This document shows, in pieces, positions 8,659-17,120 of a stretch of 64,000 nucleotides of DNA. The position numbers and the translations under genes were made by a program. The first letter of the stretch is position 1, and each line of letters starts with the position of its first letter. This DNA comes from Oscillospiraceae bacterium (GTDB lineage: Bacteria > Bacillota > Clostridia > Oscillospirales > Acutalibacteraceae). The stretch is from NCBI GenBank assembly GCA_015066625.1, contig SVOC01000014.1, positions 1 through 64,000 on the forward strand, in the 5' to 3' direction. The notes under the pieces are model-generated. The model did no database searches and was not told where the DNA came from. It saw only the letters and a program-made list of their open reading frames with translations.

Positions 8659-10983
8659 ATGAATACAATTCTTGACAGCGTAAAAATCACCGAAATGGCA
8701 AAGAAGCTTTTTGCCGAAAAGAGAGCAGGCAACCGACTTGACGGTTGGTTTATTGCAAAAGAAGCCGAGCTCCGTCTTTCAAAGGAGTTTGAGGGCGAGA
8801 ATGAAGAAGTGAAAAAGGCTCTCATACTCAGAGAAATCGTTAAGACACTTCCCATATATCTGAGCGATTATCAGCTTTTTGCAGGTACTCAGGACGATGC
8901 TTTTGCAAGGAGCTACGCTTTGATTAACCCTGCATTCAAGGTTGAAGAGTTCAGCGGTTACTGCGACCCTGCGGCTGTTTTCGGCGATATTGAACCCAAC
9001 GGCGAATTCACTGCAGAAAGAATCGGTGCGGCAAGAGATGAATTTGCCAAAACCGAATACGCTGTAAAGCTGGGTGAGGTTTACGGCAAAAACGAGTGCT
9101 ATACCAAGGAAGTTATCTTCTTCTTCGAGCAGGTTACGGGTCATCTTATTCCCGATATGCGTTATGCAATCAAAAACGGCGTCAAGGCAATGATTGAAAA
9201 GATTGAGGGTAAGGAAGGCAACGGCTACAAGGCTTTCAGAATTGCTCTTGAAAGTGCAATCATTCTTGCAAACCGTTATGCAGACCTTGCGGCTGAGCAG
9301 GCAAAAACCGCTTCAGCCGAAAGAAAAGCACAGCTTGAAATAATGGAAAAGACTCTTCGCAAGGTGCCCGAAAACGGTGCGGAAAATCTTTGCGAAGCAA
9401 TTCAGGCATTCATCATTATGTGGCAGATTATGTGCCTCGAACAGACTCCCAATCCCTTTGCATTCTCCGTGGGTAATGCAGACAGATTTTTTGAGCCTTA
9501 CAGAAACGGTCTTGACCGTGACACGGTTGCATCACTTTTCAAGCATTTCCTTGTGTTCTTCAATGTTGCGGACAGAAGCTGGGCTATTTCGCAGAATATC
9601 ATTATCAGCGGCCGAGATATTGACGGAAACGACCTTACAAACGATTCATCATATGCTCTTATGGATGCATATTACGATATGAACCTTCCTCAGCCTATTC
9701 TTTCCGTTAAGCTTCATAAGAATACTCCCCGGAAGCTTTATGAGGAAATGGGCAGATTCCTTTTCACACCCGGTGCACTTACTCCTTCATTCTTCAACGA
9801 TGATTCGCTTTTTGCAGTGCTTTCGTCGAAGGGCGTTGCGGATTGCGACCTTGCGGATATTTCAATAGCGGGATGTCAGGAGCCTCTTGTTATGGGTAAG
9901 GATAACGGCAACACCACCAACAGCTGGCTTAACCTTCCCAAGATTCTTGAAATGACACTTACGGGCGGTGTTTCAACAATAACAGGCGAAAAGCTTGTTG
10001 ATGTTGAGCCTTGCAGTCTTGAAAACGTGCGTGAGGCTTTCTGGCAGAATGTTGAGCGTTTTGTTGCCGCAATGGGCGAAGCAGCAAACGGTGCATCGGC
10101 AGCGCTTTCAACTCAGAGAGTACCTTTCCTTTCCTGCCTTATGGGCGGCCTTGAAAACGGTATTGATGCAAGAGATACAAAGGCGCAGGGTACTGAGTAT
10201 AACGGCAGCGGATGCCTTATTCACGGTGTATCCGTTATTGCCGACAGCTTTGCCGCTATCGATAAGCTTCTTGCGGAAAGACCCGAAGATGCGGATAAGC
10301 TGGTTGATGCACTTAAAGCAGATTTCAACGGCTACGAGGATTTGAGAGAATTCCTTCTTTCGGCAGATAAATTCGGCAACAATATCGAAGGTGTTGACCG
10401 TGAAGCAGGTGAGATTGCTTCAAGGGTTGCGGATATTGTTTCGTCAACCAAGAATTATCTGGGCAATTCCTTCAGACCCGATTTCAGCTCACCTTCAACC
10501 CATCTTCTTTACGGTTATTGGGTAGGTGCAACTCCCGATGGCAGAAAATCAAGAGATATGCTTGGTTACGGCGTTGACCCTCTTTACGGCAGTGCGGAAA
10601 ACGGTCTTGGCTTCCGTATGCTTTCAAATATGAAGATGCCCTTTGAAAAGATGAACGGCGGCTACGCTTCACATCTCGGCATCGACCCCAAATATTTCAC
10701 ATCGGATAACACGGAAGGCAAGGGTGTTGAATTCAGGGATAAGGTTATCAATCCCTTGTTCTTCAATCCTATGAAAGACGGTGTTTCACCTTTCTATCTG
10801 TATGTCAATGTTACCACTGCCGAAATTCTCAGAAAGGTGCTTGCAGACCCCAAAAAGTATGCGCCCAGCGGTGTTTACATTATGAGAATTCACGGTACAT
10901 TTGTTAACTTCCTTGATCTTTCACCTGCAATTCAGCAGGATATCATTACAAGACTTGACCCCAAGTCAACCGTTCTTTGCTGA
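8659..10983 (+). CDS. Glycyl radical enzyme (PFL/dehydratase superfamily), substrate unknown
   Basis: 774-residue glycyl radical enzyme. The thiyl-radical cysteine is Cys406 in AGCQEP. The CxE pattern (Cys406, Glu408) is typical of eliminase/dehydratase members rather than pyruvate formate-lyase, which uses Cys-Cys. The C-terminal radical loop is RIHGTFVNFLDLSP with the candidate radical glycine at residue 746, 28 residues from the end. In canonical members this loop is RVxGYxxxFxxL, so His precedes and Thr follows the glycine here. The start is ATG 8659, with AAGGAG 7 nt upstream; track ATG 8653 is too close to it. It is followed by a kinase and a phosphomannose isomerase-like gene, so a phosphorylated sugar or polyol substrate is plausible. 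Confidence 0.9.
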   Translation: MNTILDSVKITEMAKKLFAEKRAGNRLDGWFIAKEAELRLSKEFEGENEEVKKALILREIVKTLPIYLSDYQLFAGTQDDAFARSYALINPAFKVEEFSGYCDPAAVFGDIEPNGEFTAERIGAARDEFAKTEYAVKLGEVYGKNECYTKEVIFFFEQVTGHLIPDMRYAIKNGVKAMIEKIEGKEGNGYKAFRIALESAIILANRYADLAAEQAKTASAERKAQLEIMEKTLRKVPENGAENLCEAIQAFIIMWQIMCLEQTPNPFAFSVGNADRFFEPYRNGLDRDTVASLFKHFLVFFNVADRSWAISQNIIISGRDIDGNDLTNDSSYALMDAYYDMNLPQPILSVKLHKNTPRKLYEEMGRFLFTPGALTPSFFNDDSLFAVLSSKGVADCDLADISIAGCQEPLVMGKDNGNTTNSWLNLPKILEMTLTGGVSTITGEKLVDVEPCSLENVREAFWQNVERFVAAMGEAANGASAALSTQRVPFLSCLMGGLENGIDARDTKAQGTEYNGSGCLIHGVSVIADSFAAIDKLLAERPEDADKLVDALKADFNGYEDLREFLLSADKFGNNIEGVDREAGEIASRVADIVSSTKNYLGNSFRPDFSSPSTHLLYGYWVGATPDGRKSRDMLGYGVDPLYGSAENGLGFRMLSNMKMPFEKMNGGYASHLGIDPKYFTSDNTEGKGVEFRDKVINPLFFNPMKDGVSPFYLYVNVTTAEILRKVLADPKKYAPSGVYIMRIHGTFVNFLDLSPAIQQDIITRLDPKSTVLC

Positions 10984-10992
10984 GGTGACGGA

Positions 10993-12273
10993 ATGAAAAT
11001 TATCGGACTTGATATCGGCACAACAAGCATATGCGGTGTTTGTGTCAATGCCGCAAACGGCGAAATACTGAAATCCGTCACTAAATCGAACAATTCATTT
11101 ATCGCAACCGATAAAAGCTATGAAAAAATTCAGAATCCCGAGGTTATAATGGAAACCGTTCATGCAGTTGTTGATGAACTGGGTCTGAATGAAGTTTCGG
11201 CAATAGGCTTTTCGGGTCAGATGCACGGTGTTGTTTACACCGATGCAGAGGGTAAAGCGGTAAGCCCTCTCTACATCTGGCAGGATGAACGTGCCGCTGA
11301 GGAATACAAAGACGGCAAATCCTATGCACAGACTATCGGATGTTTTGCAGGCTACGGTCTTGCAACGGATTTCTATAATGAAATAAACGGTATTATCCCC
11401 GAAAATGCGGTAACTCTTTGCACCATAGCCGATTATGCGGCAATGTGCCTTTGCGGCTTGAAAAAGCCCGTTGTTCATATCACAAATGCGGCAAGTCTGG
11501 GCTGCTTTGATGTTAAAGAAAACCGTTTTACGGTTGAGAATCCCCGTCTGCCCGAGGTGACTGCCGATTTCAAAGCGGTTGGAACATATAAAGATATTCC
11601 CGTTTGTGTTGCTTTGGGCGATAATCAGGCAAGCTTCATCGGTTCGGTTTCTGACGGGGATGATGCACTTATAAATGTGGGTACAGGTTCGCAGATTTCC
11701 TGGCTTACCTCCGTGCCTGTTGAAGGCGGTGCGGTTGAAAACAGACCCTTCGACGGTAAGCGGTTTCTTGCGGCAGGCTGTGCCCTTTGCGGCGGCAGGG
11801 CTTTTGCAATGCTTGAAGGCTTTTTCAGGCAGATAGCAGGCAGTGAAAATGCTGTTTACGGCTATATTGACAGCCTTCTTGAAAGCAAAACCGAAACTAC
11901 CCTCAGAGCTGATTGCCGTTTCTGCGGAACAAGAAATGACCCGTCGCAGCGTGGTTCTTTCACCAACATTTCCGAGGAAAATTTTACACCCGCCGATTTT
12001 GCACTGGCAGTGCTCAACGGTATGTCCGATGAGCTTTACCGGATGTATGAGCAGGGCGGCAAGAAGGCGAAAGGTCTTGTGTGTTCGGGTAACGGAATGA
12101 GAAAGAACAAGGCTTTACGCAGAATAACATCCGAAATGTTCGGCTGTGAAATAAAAATTCCTCTTTATGCAGAGGAAGCATCATACGGTGCGGCACTTGC
12201 GGCGGCTGTTGCGGCAGGCAAATTCAAAAATATTGATGAGGCATGCAGCCTTATCGGATATGCGGAGAATTGA
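10993..12273 (+). CDS. FGGY-family carbohydrate kinase, sedoheptulokinase-like
   Basis: Sugar kinase of the actin-like ATPase fold, 426 aa. Features: the phosphate-1 motif GLDIGTTS at the N-terminus, FSGQMHGVVY near residue 75, LGDNQASFIGS near residue 210, and NVGTGSQIS near residue 225. The GDNQAS and GTGSQ combination is closest to sedoheptulokinase/xylulokinase-type members. It would phosphorylate a ketose, heptulose or polyol, possibly the precursor of the radical enzyme substrate. It starts 9 bp after the enzyme gene with GAGGTGA before ATG, so coupling is likely. The exact sugar is unknown. Confidence 0.87.
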   Translation: MKIIGLDIGTTSICGVCVNAANGEILKSVTKSNNSFIATDKSYEKIQNPEVIMETVHAVVDELGLNEVSAIGFSGQMHGVVYTDAEGKAVSPLYIWQDERAAEEYKDGKSYAQTIGCFAGYGLATDFYNEINGIIPENAVTLCTIADYAAMCLCGLKKPVVHITNAASLGCFDVKENRFTVENPRLPEVTADFKAVGTYKDIPVCVALGDNQASFIGSVSDGDDALINVGTGSQISWLTSVPVEGGAVENRPFDGKRFLAAGCALCGGRAFAMLEGFFRQIAGSENAVYGYIDSLLESKTETTLRADCRFCGTRNDPSQRGSFTNISEENFTPADFALAVLNGMSDELYRMYEQGGKKAKGLVCSGNGMRKNKALRRITSEMFGCEIKIPLYAEEASYGAALAAAVAAGKFKNIDEACSLIGYAEN

Positions 12274-12275
12274 TT

Positions 12276-13292
12276 ATGTTTTACAATAAACCTATTTTCT
12301 TTGAAAAGAACAGAGTATTCAGAGTTTATACCGGAGGAAAGCTTTTTTCGGATTTCTTCGGTGATGAGTCAACAGACGGCTTCTATCCCGAAGAATGGGT
12401 AGCCTCAAGTGTCAGAGCACTTAACGAAGGCAGCACCGATGAATATGAAGGTGTTTCAAAAATAAGAGATACCGATATCTATCTTAGTGATGCAATTGAA
12501 AAATACAAAACGGAAATTCTCGGCAGCAGAGATGACCTGGGAATTCTCACAAAGATTCTCGACAGTGCAATAAGACTTCCCGTGCAGGCACATCCCGATA
12601 AGGCTTTTTCCGAAAAGTATTTTTCATCAAAATACGGCAAGGAAGAAAGCTGGATTATTCTTGCAACACGCCCCGATGCAAAAATCTTTTTCGGCTTCAA
12701 AGACGGTGTAACTCTTGAAGATTTTGAAAAAGCCATTGATGAGAGCGAAAACGGCGGCGACGCTATGGAAAATCTGCTTTGCTCAATCAATGTCAAGGCG
12801 GGGGATGTAATTTACATTCCTGCAAAAATGGTTCACGCCATCGGCAAGGGCTGCCTGCTTCTTGAGGTGCAGGAGCCTACGGATTTTACAATTCAGCCCG
12901 AACGCTGGTGCGGTGAATATAAACTGTCGGATAAAGAGATGTATCTCGGTCTTGACCGTGAAAAGGCCCTTGAATGCTTTGATATGGGCAAAAAATATCC
13001 TGCTCCGCTGACACCCAAAACAATCAGCGAAGCCGACGGCATAAAGTATGATGCAATAATCGATGAAACAATTACTTTAAGCTTTGCGGTAAGAAGTGTT
13101 ACCTTGACCGGCGGCAGCTTTGAGCTTCACAGGGGAGCGGCGGTTTATGTTGTAACCGAAGGTAACGGTGAAATTATCGGTGACGGCTATAACACCGCGG
13201 TAAAAAAAGGTGATTATTTCCTTATGCCCGAAAATGCTAAAAACAAATTTTCGGTAACGGGAAATCTTAAATTGGTTGAATGTTATGCATAA
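12276..13292 (+). CDS. Type I phosphomannose isomerase-like cupin protein
   Basis: Cupin-fold metalloenzyme of the type I mannose-6-phosphate isomerase family, 338 aa. Zinc-site and active-site signatures are recognisable: QAHPDKAFSE near residue 100 and IPAKMVHAIGKGCLLLEVQE near residue 185. The family interconverts mannose 6-phosphate and fructose 6-phosphate; its place in a glycyl radical operon suggests it handles a related sugar phosphate. I start at ATG 12276, 3 nt after the kinase stop, with GGAG 8 nt upstream. The longer track ORF from 12243 overlaps the kinase without a good ribosome site. Confidence 0.88.
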   Translation: MFYNKPIFFEKNRVFRVYTGGKLFSDFFGDESTDGFYPEEWVASSVRALNEGSTDEYEGVSKIRDTDIYLSDAIEKYKTEILGSRDDLGILTKILDSAIRLPVQAHPDKAFSEKYFSSKYGKEESWIILATRPDAKIFFGFKDGVTLEDFEKAIDESENGGDAMENLLCSINVKAGDVIYIPAKMVHAIGKGCLLLEVQEPTDFTIQPERWCGEYKLSDKEMYLGLDREKALECFDMGKKYPAPLTPKTISEADGIKYDAIIDETITLSFAVRSVTLTGGSFELHRGAAVYVVTEGNGEIIGDGYNTAVKKGDYFLMPENAKNKFSVTGNLKLVECYA

Positions 13293-13324
13293 TAGCAACA
13301 ATAATATAACAAGGGAGGTAGTTT

Positions 13325-14503
13325 ATGAACACAAATGCAATGTTTAAAATCGGCTACGGTCTTTATATTCTGACCGCCAAAGAAAACGGATTTGATAACG
13401 GATGTGTAATCAACACCGTTACTCAGGTTACATCAAATCCCAACAGAATAACCGTTGCCGTCAACAAGGCAAACAAAACCCACGATATGATTCTCGCAAC
13501 AAATGAATTCAATGTGAGTATTCTTACCACGGGTGCAAAATTCGAGCTTTTCAAAGCTTTCGGTTTCAGAAGCGGTAAAGATGTTGATAAGTTTGAAGAC
13601 TTCAATGCAAAAAAGAGAAGCGAAAACGGTCTTTATTACATCACCGATTCAACAAATGCCTATATTTCCGCAAAGGTTGTTACCGCAACCGACCTTGGTA
13701 CACACACGCTTTTCCTTGCGGATGTTACCGATTGCGAAATTCTTTCGGAAGTGCCGAGTGTAACTTATGATTATTATCATAAGTATATCAAGCCGAAGCC
13801 CGAAATCAAAAAGACTGCAAAGGTTTATTACCGCTGTAAGATATGCGGTTATATTTACGAAGGCGATGAACTTCCCGCAGATTTTATCTGCCCTCTTTGC
13901 AAGCATCCCGCTTCAGATTTTGAAAGAGTTGAGGCGGTTGAAGAAAATACAAACAAAGGAGAAATAACAATGAATCTTAAGGGTACAAAAACAGAACAGA
14001 ATCTTATGACTGCTTTTGCTGGCGAGTCACAGGCAAGAAACAAGTACACATACTTTGCATCGGTTGCAAAGAAGGAAGGCTTTGAGCAGATTTCGGCTAT
14101 TTTCACCGAAACAGCCAACAACGAGAAAGAGCATGCAAAAATGTGGTTCAAGGCTCTCGGAGAGCTTGGCGATACAGCGCAGAATCTTCTTCACGCTGCA
14201 GAAGGCGAAAACTATGAGTGGACCGATATGTACGCTACATTTGCAAAAGAAGCTGATGAAGAAGGCTTCACAGAGCTTGCAGAAAAATTCCGTATGGTAG
14301 CCGCTATCGAAAAGACACACGAAGAAAGATACCGCGCACTTCTCAGCAATGTTGAAATGCAGAAGGTATTTGAAAAGGCAGAAGAAACAATGTGGGAATG
14401 CCGTAACTGCGGTCACCTTGTAATGGGCAAGAAGGCTCCCGAGGTTTGCCCCGTTTGTGCTCATCCTCAGGCTTACTTCGAAGTAAGAAAAGAAAACTAT
14501 TAA
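13325..14503 (+). CDS. Flavin reductase-rubredoxin-rubrerythrin fusion
   Basis: 392 residues in four modules. Residues 1-155 are a flavin reductase-like FMN domain. Residues about 165-200 are a rubredoxin (CKICGYIY...CPLCKH). Residues 216-350 are a rubrerythrin di-iron four-helix bundle ([30 protein letters not shown]). A C-terminal rubredoxin-like knuckle (CRNCGHL...CPVCAH) completes it. The first two modules equal high-molecular-weight rubredoxin. The fusion could carry electrons from NAD(P)H through FMN to the di-iron peroxidase in one chain, detoxifying peroxide in the cytoplasm. GGAGG precedes ATG 13325. The gene follows the isomerase by 32 bp without a terminator. The linker holds an internal ribosome site (separate entry). 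Confidence 0.9.
   Translation: MNTNAMFKIGYGLYILTAKENGFDNGCVINTVTQVTSNPNRITVAVNKANKTHDMILATNEFNVSILTTGAKFELFKAFGFRSGKDVDKFEDFNAKKRSENGLYYITDSTNAYISAKVVTATDLGTHTLFLADVTDCEILSEVPSVTYDYYHKYIKPKPEIKKTAKVYYRCKICGYIYEGDELPADFICPLCKHPASDFERVEAVEENTNKGEITMNLKGTKTEQNLMTAFAGESQARNKYTYFASVAKKEGFEQISAIFTETANNEKEHAKMWFKALGELGDTAQNLLHAAEGENYEWTDMYATFAKEADEEGFTELAEKFRMVAAIEKTHEERYRALLSNVEMQKVFEKAEETMWECRNCGHLVMGKKAPEVCPVCAHPQAYFEVRKENY
13955..13972 (+). promoter_or_regulatory. Internal Shine-Dalgarno and ATG for stand-alone rubrerythrin
   Basis: AAAGGAG at 13955-13961, then an 8-nt spacer, then in-frame ATG at 13970. Initiation here would give a 177-residue protein starting [12 protein letters not shown], the normal length and N-terminus of an independent rubrerythrin. 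Confidence 0.65.
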
Positions 14504-14515
14504 TTATCTGTTATC

Positions 14516-14547
14516 TCCGGGAACATTTTGTTCCCGGAATTTTTTTT
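14516..14547 (+). terminator. Terminator of the glycyl radical operon
   Basis: Perfect 10-bp stem tccgggaaca / tgttcccgga with a 3-nt loop, followed by aatttttttt. Confidence 0.92.
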
Positions 14548-14578
14548 GCAAATTTTTGATGAACATTCAAAAATACTG

Positions 14579-14607
14579 TTGCTATTTTCCCATTTAAAAT
14601 ATATAAT
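14579..14607 (+). promoter_or_regulatory. Promoter of the cyclophilin operon
   Basis: TTGCTA, 17-bp spacer, TATAAT, about 35 bp upstream of the 14642 start. Confidence 0.7.
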
Positions 14608-14641
14608 TAAAATGTAAATTAAAATAGGAGAGTATGGACTT

Positions 14642-15274
14642 ATGAAAAAGTTTATCAGAATTATTGCACTTTGCCTTGCATTTGTATTTGTTTTCGGTGC
14701 CTGCGGTAATACGGAAAAGCCCGTTACAGACGATGACGGAGCAGCACAGTCAACCCAAAAATCAAGTGTGTCAGGTAATTCAAAGGTTAAGTTCACAATG
14801 GAAAACGGCGGTGAGTTCGTTATTGAGCTTCACCCCGAATACGCACCGCAGACCGTTGAAAATTTTTTGAAGCTTGTTTCGGAAGGCTTCTATGACGGGC
14901 TTACCTTCCACAGAGTTCTTGACGGTTTTATGGCTCAGGGCGGTGACCCGGACGGTGACGGCACAGGCGGAAGTCCCGATAAGATTTACGGCGAATTCGC
15001 TTCAAACGGCTATATGAATAACAAGCTTTCGCACACAAGAGGTGTTGTTTCAATGGCACGCCGCGGCGATTCAATGAATTCTGCATCATCCCAGTTCTTT
15101 ATCTGCTATGCGGATGCAACCTACCTTGACGGTGATTATGCCGCATTCGGTACTGTTACCGAGGGTATGGAAGTTGTTGATTCTTTCCTCGATGTTGCAA
15201 GAACGTACGGCAGCGACGGTAAGCTTTCAAGGCCCGTAACACCGATTGTTATTGAAAAGGCAGAGGTGATATGA
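14642..15274 (+). CDS. Cyclophilin-type peptidyl-prolyl cis-trans isomerase, lipoprotein
   Basis: 210 residues: a lipoprotein signal peptide with lipobox FGAC at about residue 21, a Ser/Thr/Asp-rich linker, then a cyclophilin domain from about residue 45. Recognisable core: PQTVENFLKL, the FHRVLDGFMAQGGDP catalytic stretch containing the conserved Arg, and SSQFFICYAD. It should accelerate folding of proteins outside the membrane by isomerising X-Pro bonds. It is the first gene of a tightly packed four-gene operon; the next start codon directly abuts its stop. Confidence 0.93.
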   Translation: MKKFIRIIALCLAFVFVFGACGNTEKPVTDDDGAAQSTQKSSVSGNSKVKFTMENGGEFVIELHPEYAPQTVENFLKLVSEGFYDGLTFHRVLDGFMAQGGDPDGDGTGGSPDKIYGEFASNGYMNNKLSHTRGVVSMARRGDSMNSASSQFFICYADATYLDGDYAAFGTVTEGMEVVDSFLDVARTYGSDGKLSRPVTPIVIEKAEVI

Positions 15275-15667
15275 TTGGCAAACAACATTGTTTTTAAAGG
15301 GTATAAGGCAAGCGAAATCGAGTTTGTCAACAAGTGCGAAAACGGTGCAAAGCTTGAATTTGAAACCAAGTATTCCTACAATGTGAAATATTCACCCAAC
15401 AACACTTGTCTTGGCGAATTTACCGTTGAAGTGAATGACAAGGCAGATAAAGAAAGATTTAAAATCAAAGCGGTTATTCACGGCGTTTTCACATTCAACC
15501 CCGAAATCAAAAAGGAAGTGCTTCACGTTCAGACCTTCAAGGAGCTTTTTCCCTACGCAAGAACAATGATATCATCCCTTACGGTCAATGCGGGTGTACC
15601 GCCCGTTATAATTCCCAATTTTGACATTGAATCACAAAGCATTTACAAGTTCGGTAAGAACTGCTGA
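15275..15667 (+). CDS. SecB-like protein-export chaperone
   Basis: 130 residues. The C-terminal half has the SecB signature arrangement (FKELFPYARTMISSLT, then GVPPVIIPNFDIE), preceded by beta strands (YSYNVKYS, GEFTVEV) that fit the SecB fold. SecB holds preproteins unfolded for export; classical SecB is mainly proteobacterial, but SecB-like relatives occur in other phyla, some with toxin-antitoxin systems. No toxin or antitoxin is adjacent. The start is TTG 15275, the base after the upstream stop, with GAGG 8 nt upstream. Being next to an exported folding catalyst supports an export or folding role. Confidence 0.72.
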   Translation: MANNIVFKGYKASEIEFVNKCENGAKLEFETKYSYNVKYSPNNTCLGEFTVEVNDKADKERFKIKAVIHGVFTFNPEIKKEVLHVQTFKELFPYARTMISSLTVNAGVPPVIIPNFDIESQSIYKFGKNC

Positions 15668-15685
15668 GAAAGGAAAGCGGAAAAT

Positions 15686-17119
15686 ATGGATATTATGGAT
15701 CTCGCCTCAAAAGGTATCGTGGCAATAACAAAATCATTCGGTAAAAAGGTTTGCAAAAACGGAACGGCACCCGAAATAGAAAAAGTTGTCCCCGCAGTTA
15801 TCAGCGGCAGCGGATACAGAGCAGGATTTGCAACAGACGAAATTATGCCCGACCTTGAAAGCGGCAAAACCTACTGGATTGCCGGTCACGGCTCAGGTCA
15901 CAAAATGGAGGGTGTTCTTTCACCTGTATACATAAGCGCGGTATGGATTGATTGCGGCAACGACGAAGGTATGCTCTGGCTTGGTGCGGATATTGTCGGT
16001 ATGACAAGAGTTGAAGTCAATAAAATCCGTTCAATGATTATGGCTTCACCCAATATCAAAGGCTGCAAGTGCATCAATTTCAGCTGTACCCACAGCCATT
16101 CCGGTATTGATACCCTTGGCTACTGGGGCAAGCCCAATCTTGTCAGCATTCCCTCAGACGGTAAAGACCCCGAATATATGGATATGCTTATGGATAAGGC
16201 AGTCAAGGTTGCTGAAGAGGCATATGCCGCAAGAAAGAACGGCAAGCTTTACACCGGTGATATCAAGATTGAAGACGGCCTTCAGACTCGCAGAGGCTTC
16301 CTTGATAAGCACGAAATTCTCACAAGATTCCGCTTTGTACCCGATGACGGCAGTGCCGAAACCTGGATTATGAATTTCGGTGCACATCCCAATTCACTGG
16401 GCGGCTCAAACCGTATGCTCAGCGGCGAATATCCTTATTTTATGCGCGAACAGATTAAAGCTGAAAACGGTGCAAACGTACTTTTCGGTATCGGTGCCAT
16501 CGGTGCTATGGATGCGGCAGAGCTTGACGAAAAAGACAATGTGAACTGCATAAAGCTGCAGGCAAAAATGATTGCAGATGCGGCATTGAAGATTGATAAC
16601 GACAAAGAATTACAGCCCGAAATGAAGATTATGCAGCAGCCCTTCTATCTTCCCGTAGGCAACTATGTTCTTACTCTGCTTGCAATGCGTCATGTTATGA
16701 GCTTCAAGGCATATCCCTGCAAAGAAAGCGACATCGGTATTGCAATGATGACCGAAATGACCTATATGTCAATCGGGGGAAAGAAAGTTCTTCTTCTTCC
16801 CGGCGAAAGCTTTGTTTCAACTGTTTACGGCGGATATAAATCAGCGGAAACCTCACCTACGGGTAAAGGCGGCGAAATCAATCCCACACCTCTTGCAGAG
16901 ATTGCAGGGGAGCCCGAAATGGTTGTTTTCGGCGTTTCAAACGATATGACGGGTTATGTCGTACCTCCCAATGATTTCATCCTTAACCCCACACAGCCCT
17001 ATCTCAACGGCTATAAGGATAAGTTTGATCTTAACCATTACCACGAAACAAACTCAATGGGTATCGGAGCACAGAAATCCATTGCAGATGCTTTTGCCGA
17101 TATGGTAAGCAGATTCTGA
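15686..17119 (+). CDS. Neutral/alkaline ceramidase-like N-terminal domain protein
   Basis: 477 residues resembling the N-terminal catalytic half of neutral/alkaline non-lysosomal ceramidase: GYRAGFATDEIMP near the start, ADIVGMTRVEV and NFSCTHSHSG (zinc-ligand His region) near residue 135, and FGAHPNSLGG near residue 230. The family hydrolyses the amide of ceramide or related N-acyl compounds. No signal peptide is visible, so it is probably cytoplasmic, unlike secreted ceramidases. Many bacterial members are uncharacterised and the substrate here is unknown. It is the third gene of the cyclophilin operon; AAAGGA lies about 12 nt before ATG 15686. Confidence 0.78.
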   Translation: MDIMDLASKGIVAITKSFGKKVCKNGTAPEIEKVVPAVISGSGYRAGFATDEIMPDLESGKTYWIAGHGSGHKMEGVLSPVYISAVWIDCGNDEGMLWLGADIVGMTRVEVNKIRSMIMASPNIKGCKCINFSCTHSHSGIDTLGYWGKPNLVSIPSDGKDPEYMDMLMDKAVKVAEEAYAARKNGKLYTGDIKIEDGLQTRRGFLDKHEILTRFRFVPDDGSAETWIMNFGAHPNSLGGSNRMLSGEYPYFMREQIKAENGANVLFGIGAIGAMDAAELDEKDNVNCIKLQAKMIADAALKIDNDKELQPEMKIMQQPFYLPVGNYVLTLLAMRHVMSFKAYPCKESDIGIAMMTEMTYMSIGGKKVLLLPGESFVSTVYGGYKSAETSPTGKGGEINPTPLAEIAGEPEMVVFGVSNDMTGYVVPPNDFILNPTQPYLNGYKDKFDLNHYHETNSMGIGAQKSIADAFADMVSRF

Positions 17120-17120
17120 T

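Noticed and set aside
12243-12275. Upstream extension of the phosphomannose isomerase ORF into the kinase gene
   Set aside because: A good ribosome site 8 nt before ATG 12276 and the usual family N-terminus (FYNKPIFF) favour the shorter form.
13325-14503. Possible assembly error or frameshift joining two genes at the rubredoxin-rubrerythrin junction
   Set aside because: The frame is continuous, the linker has normal composition and no homopolymer. A missing stop codon by sequencing error cannot be fully excluded, but nothing in the sequence indicates it.
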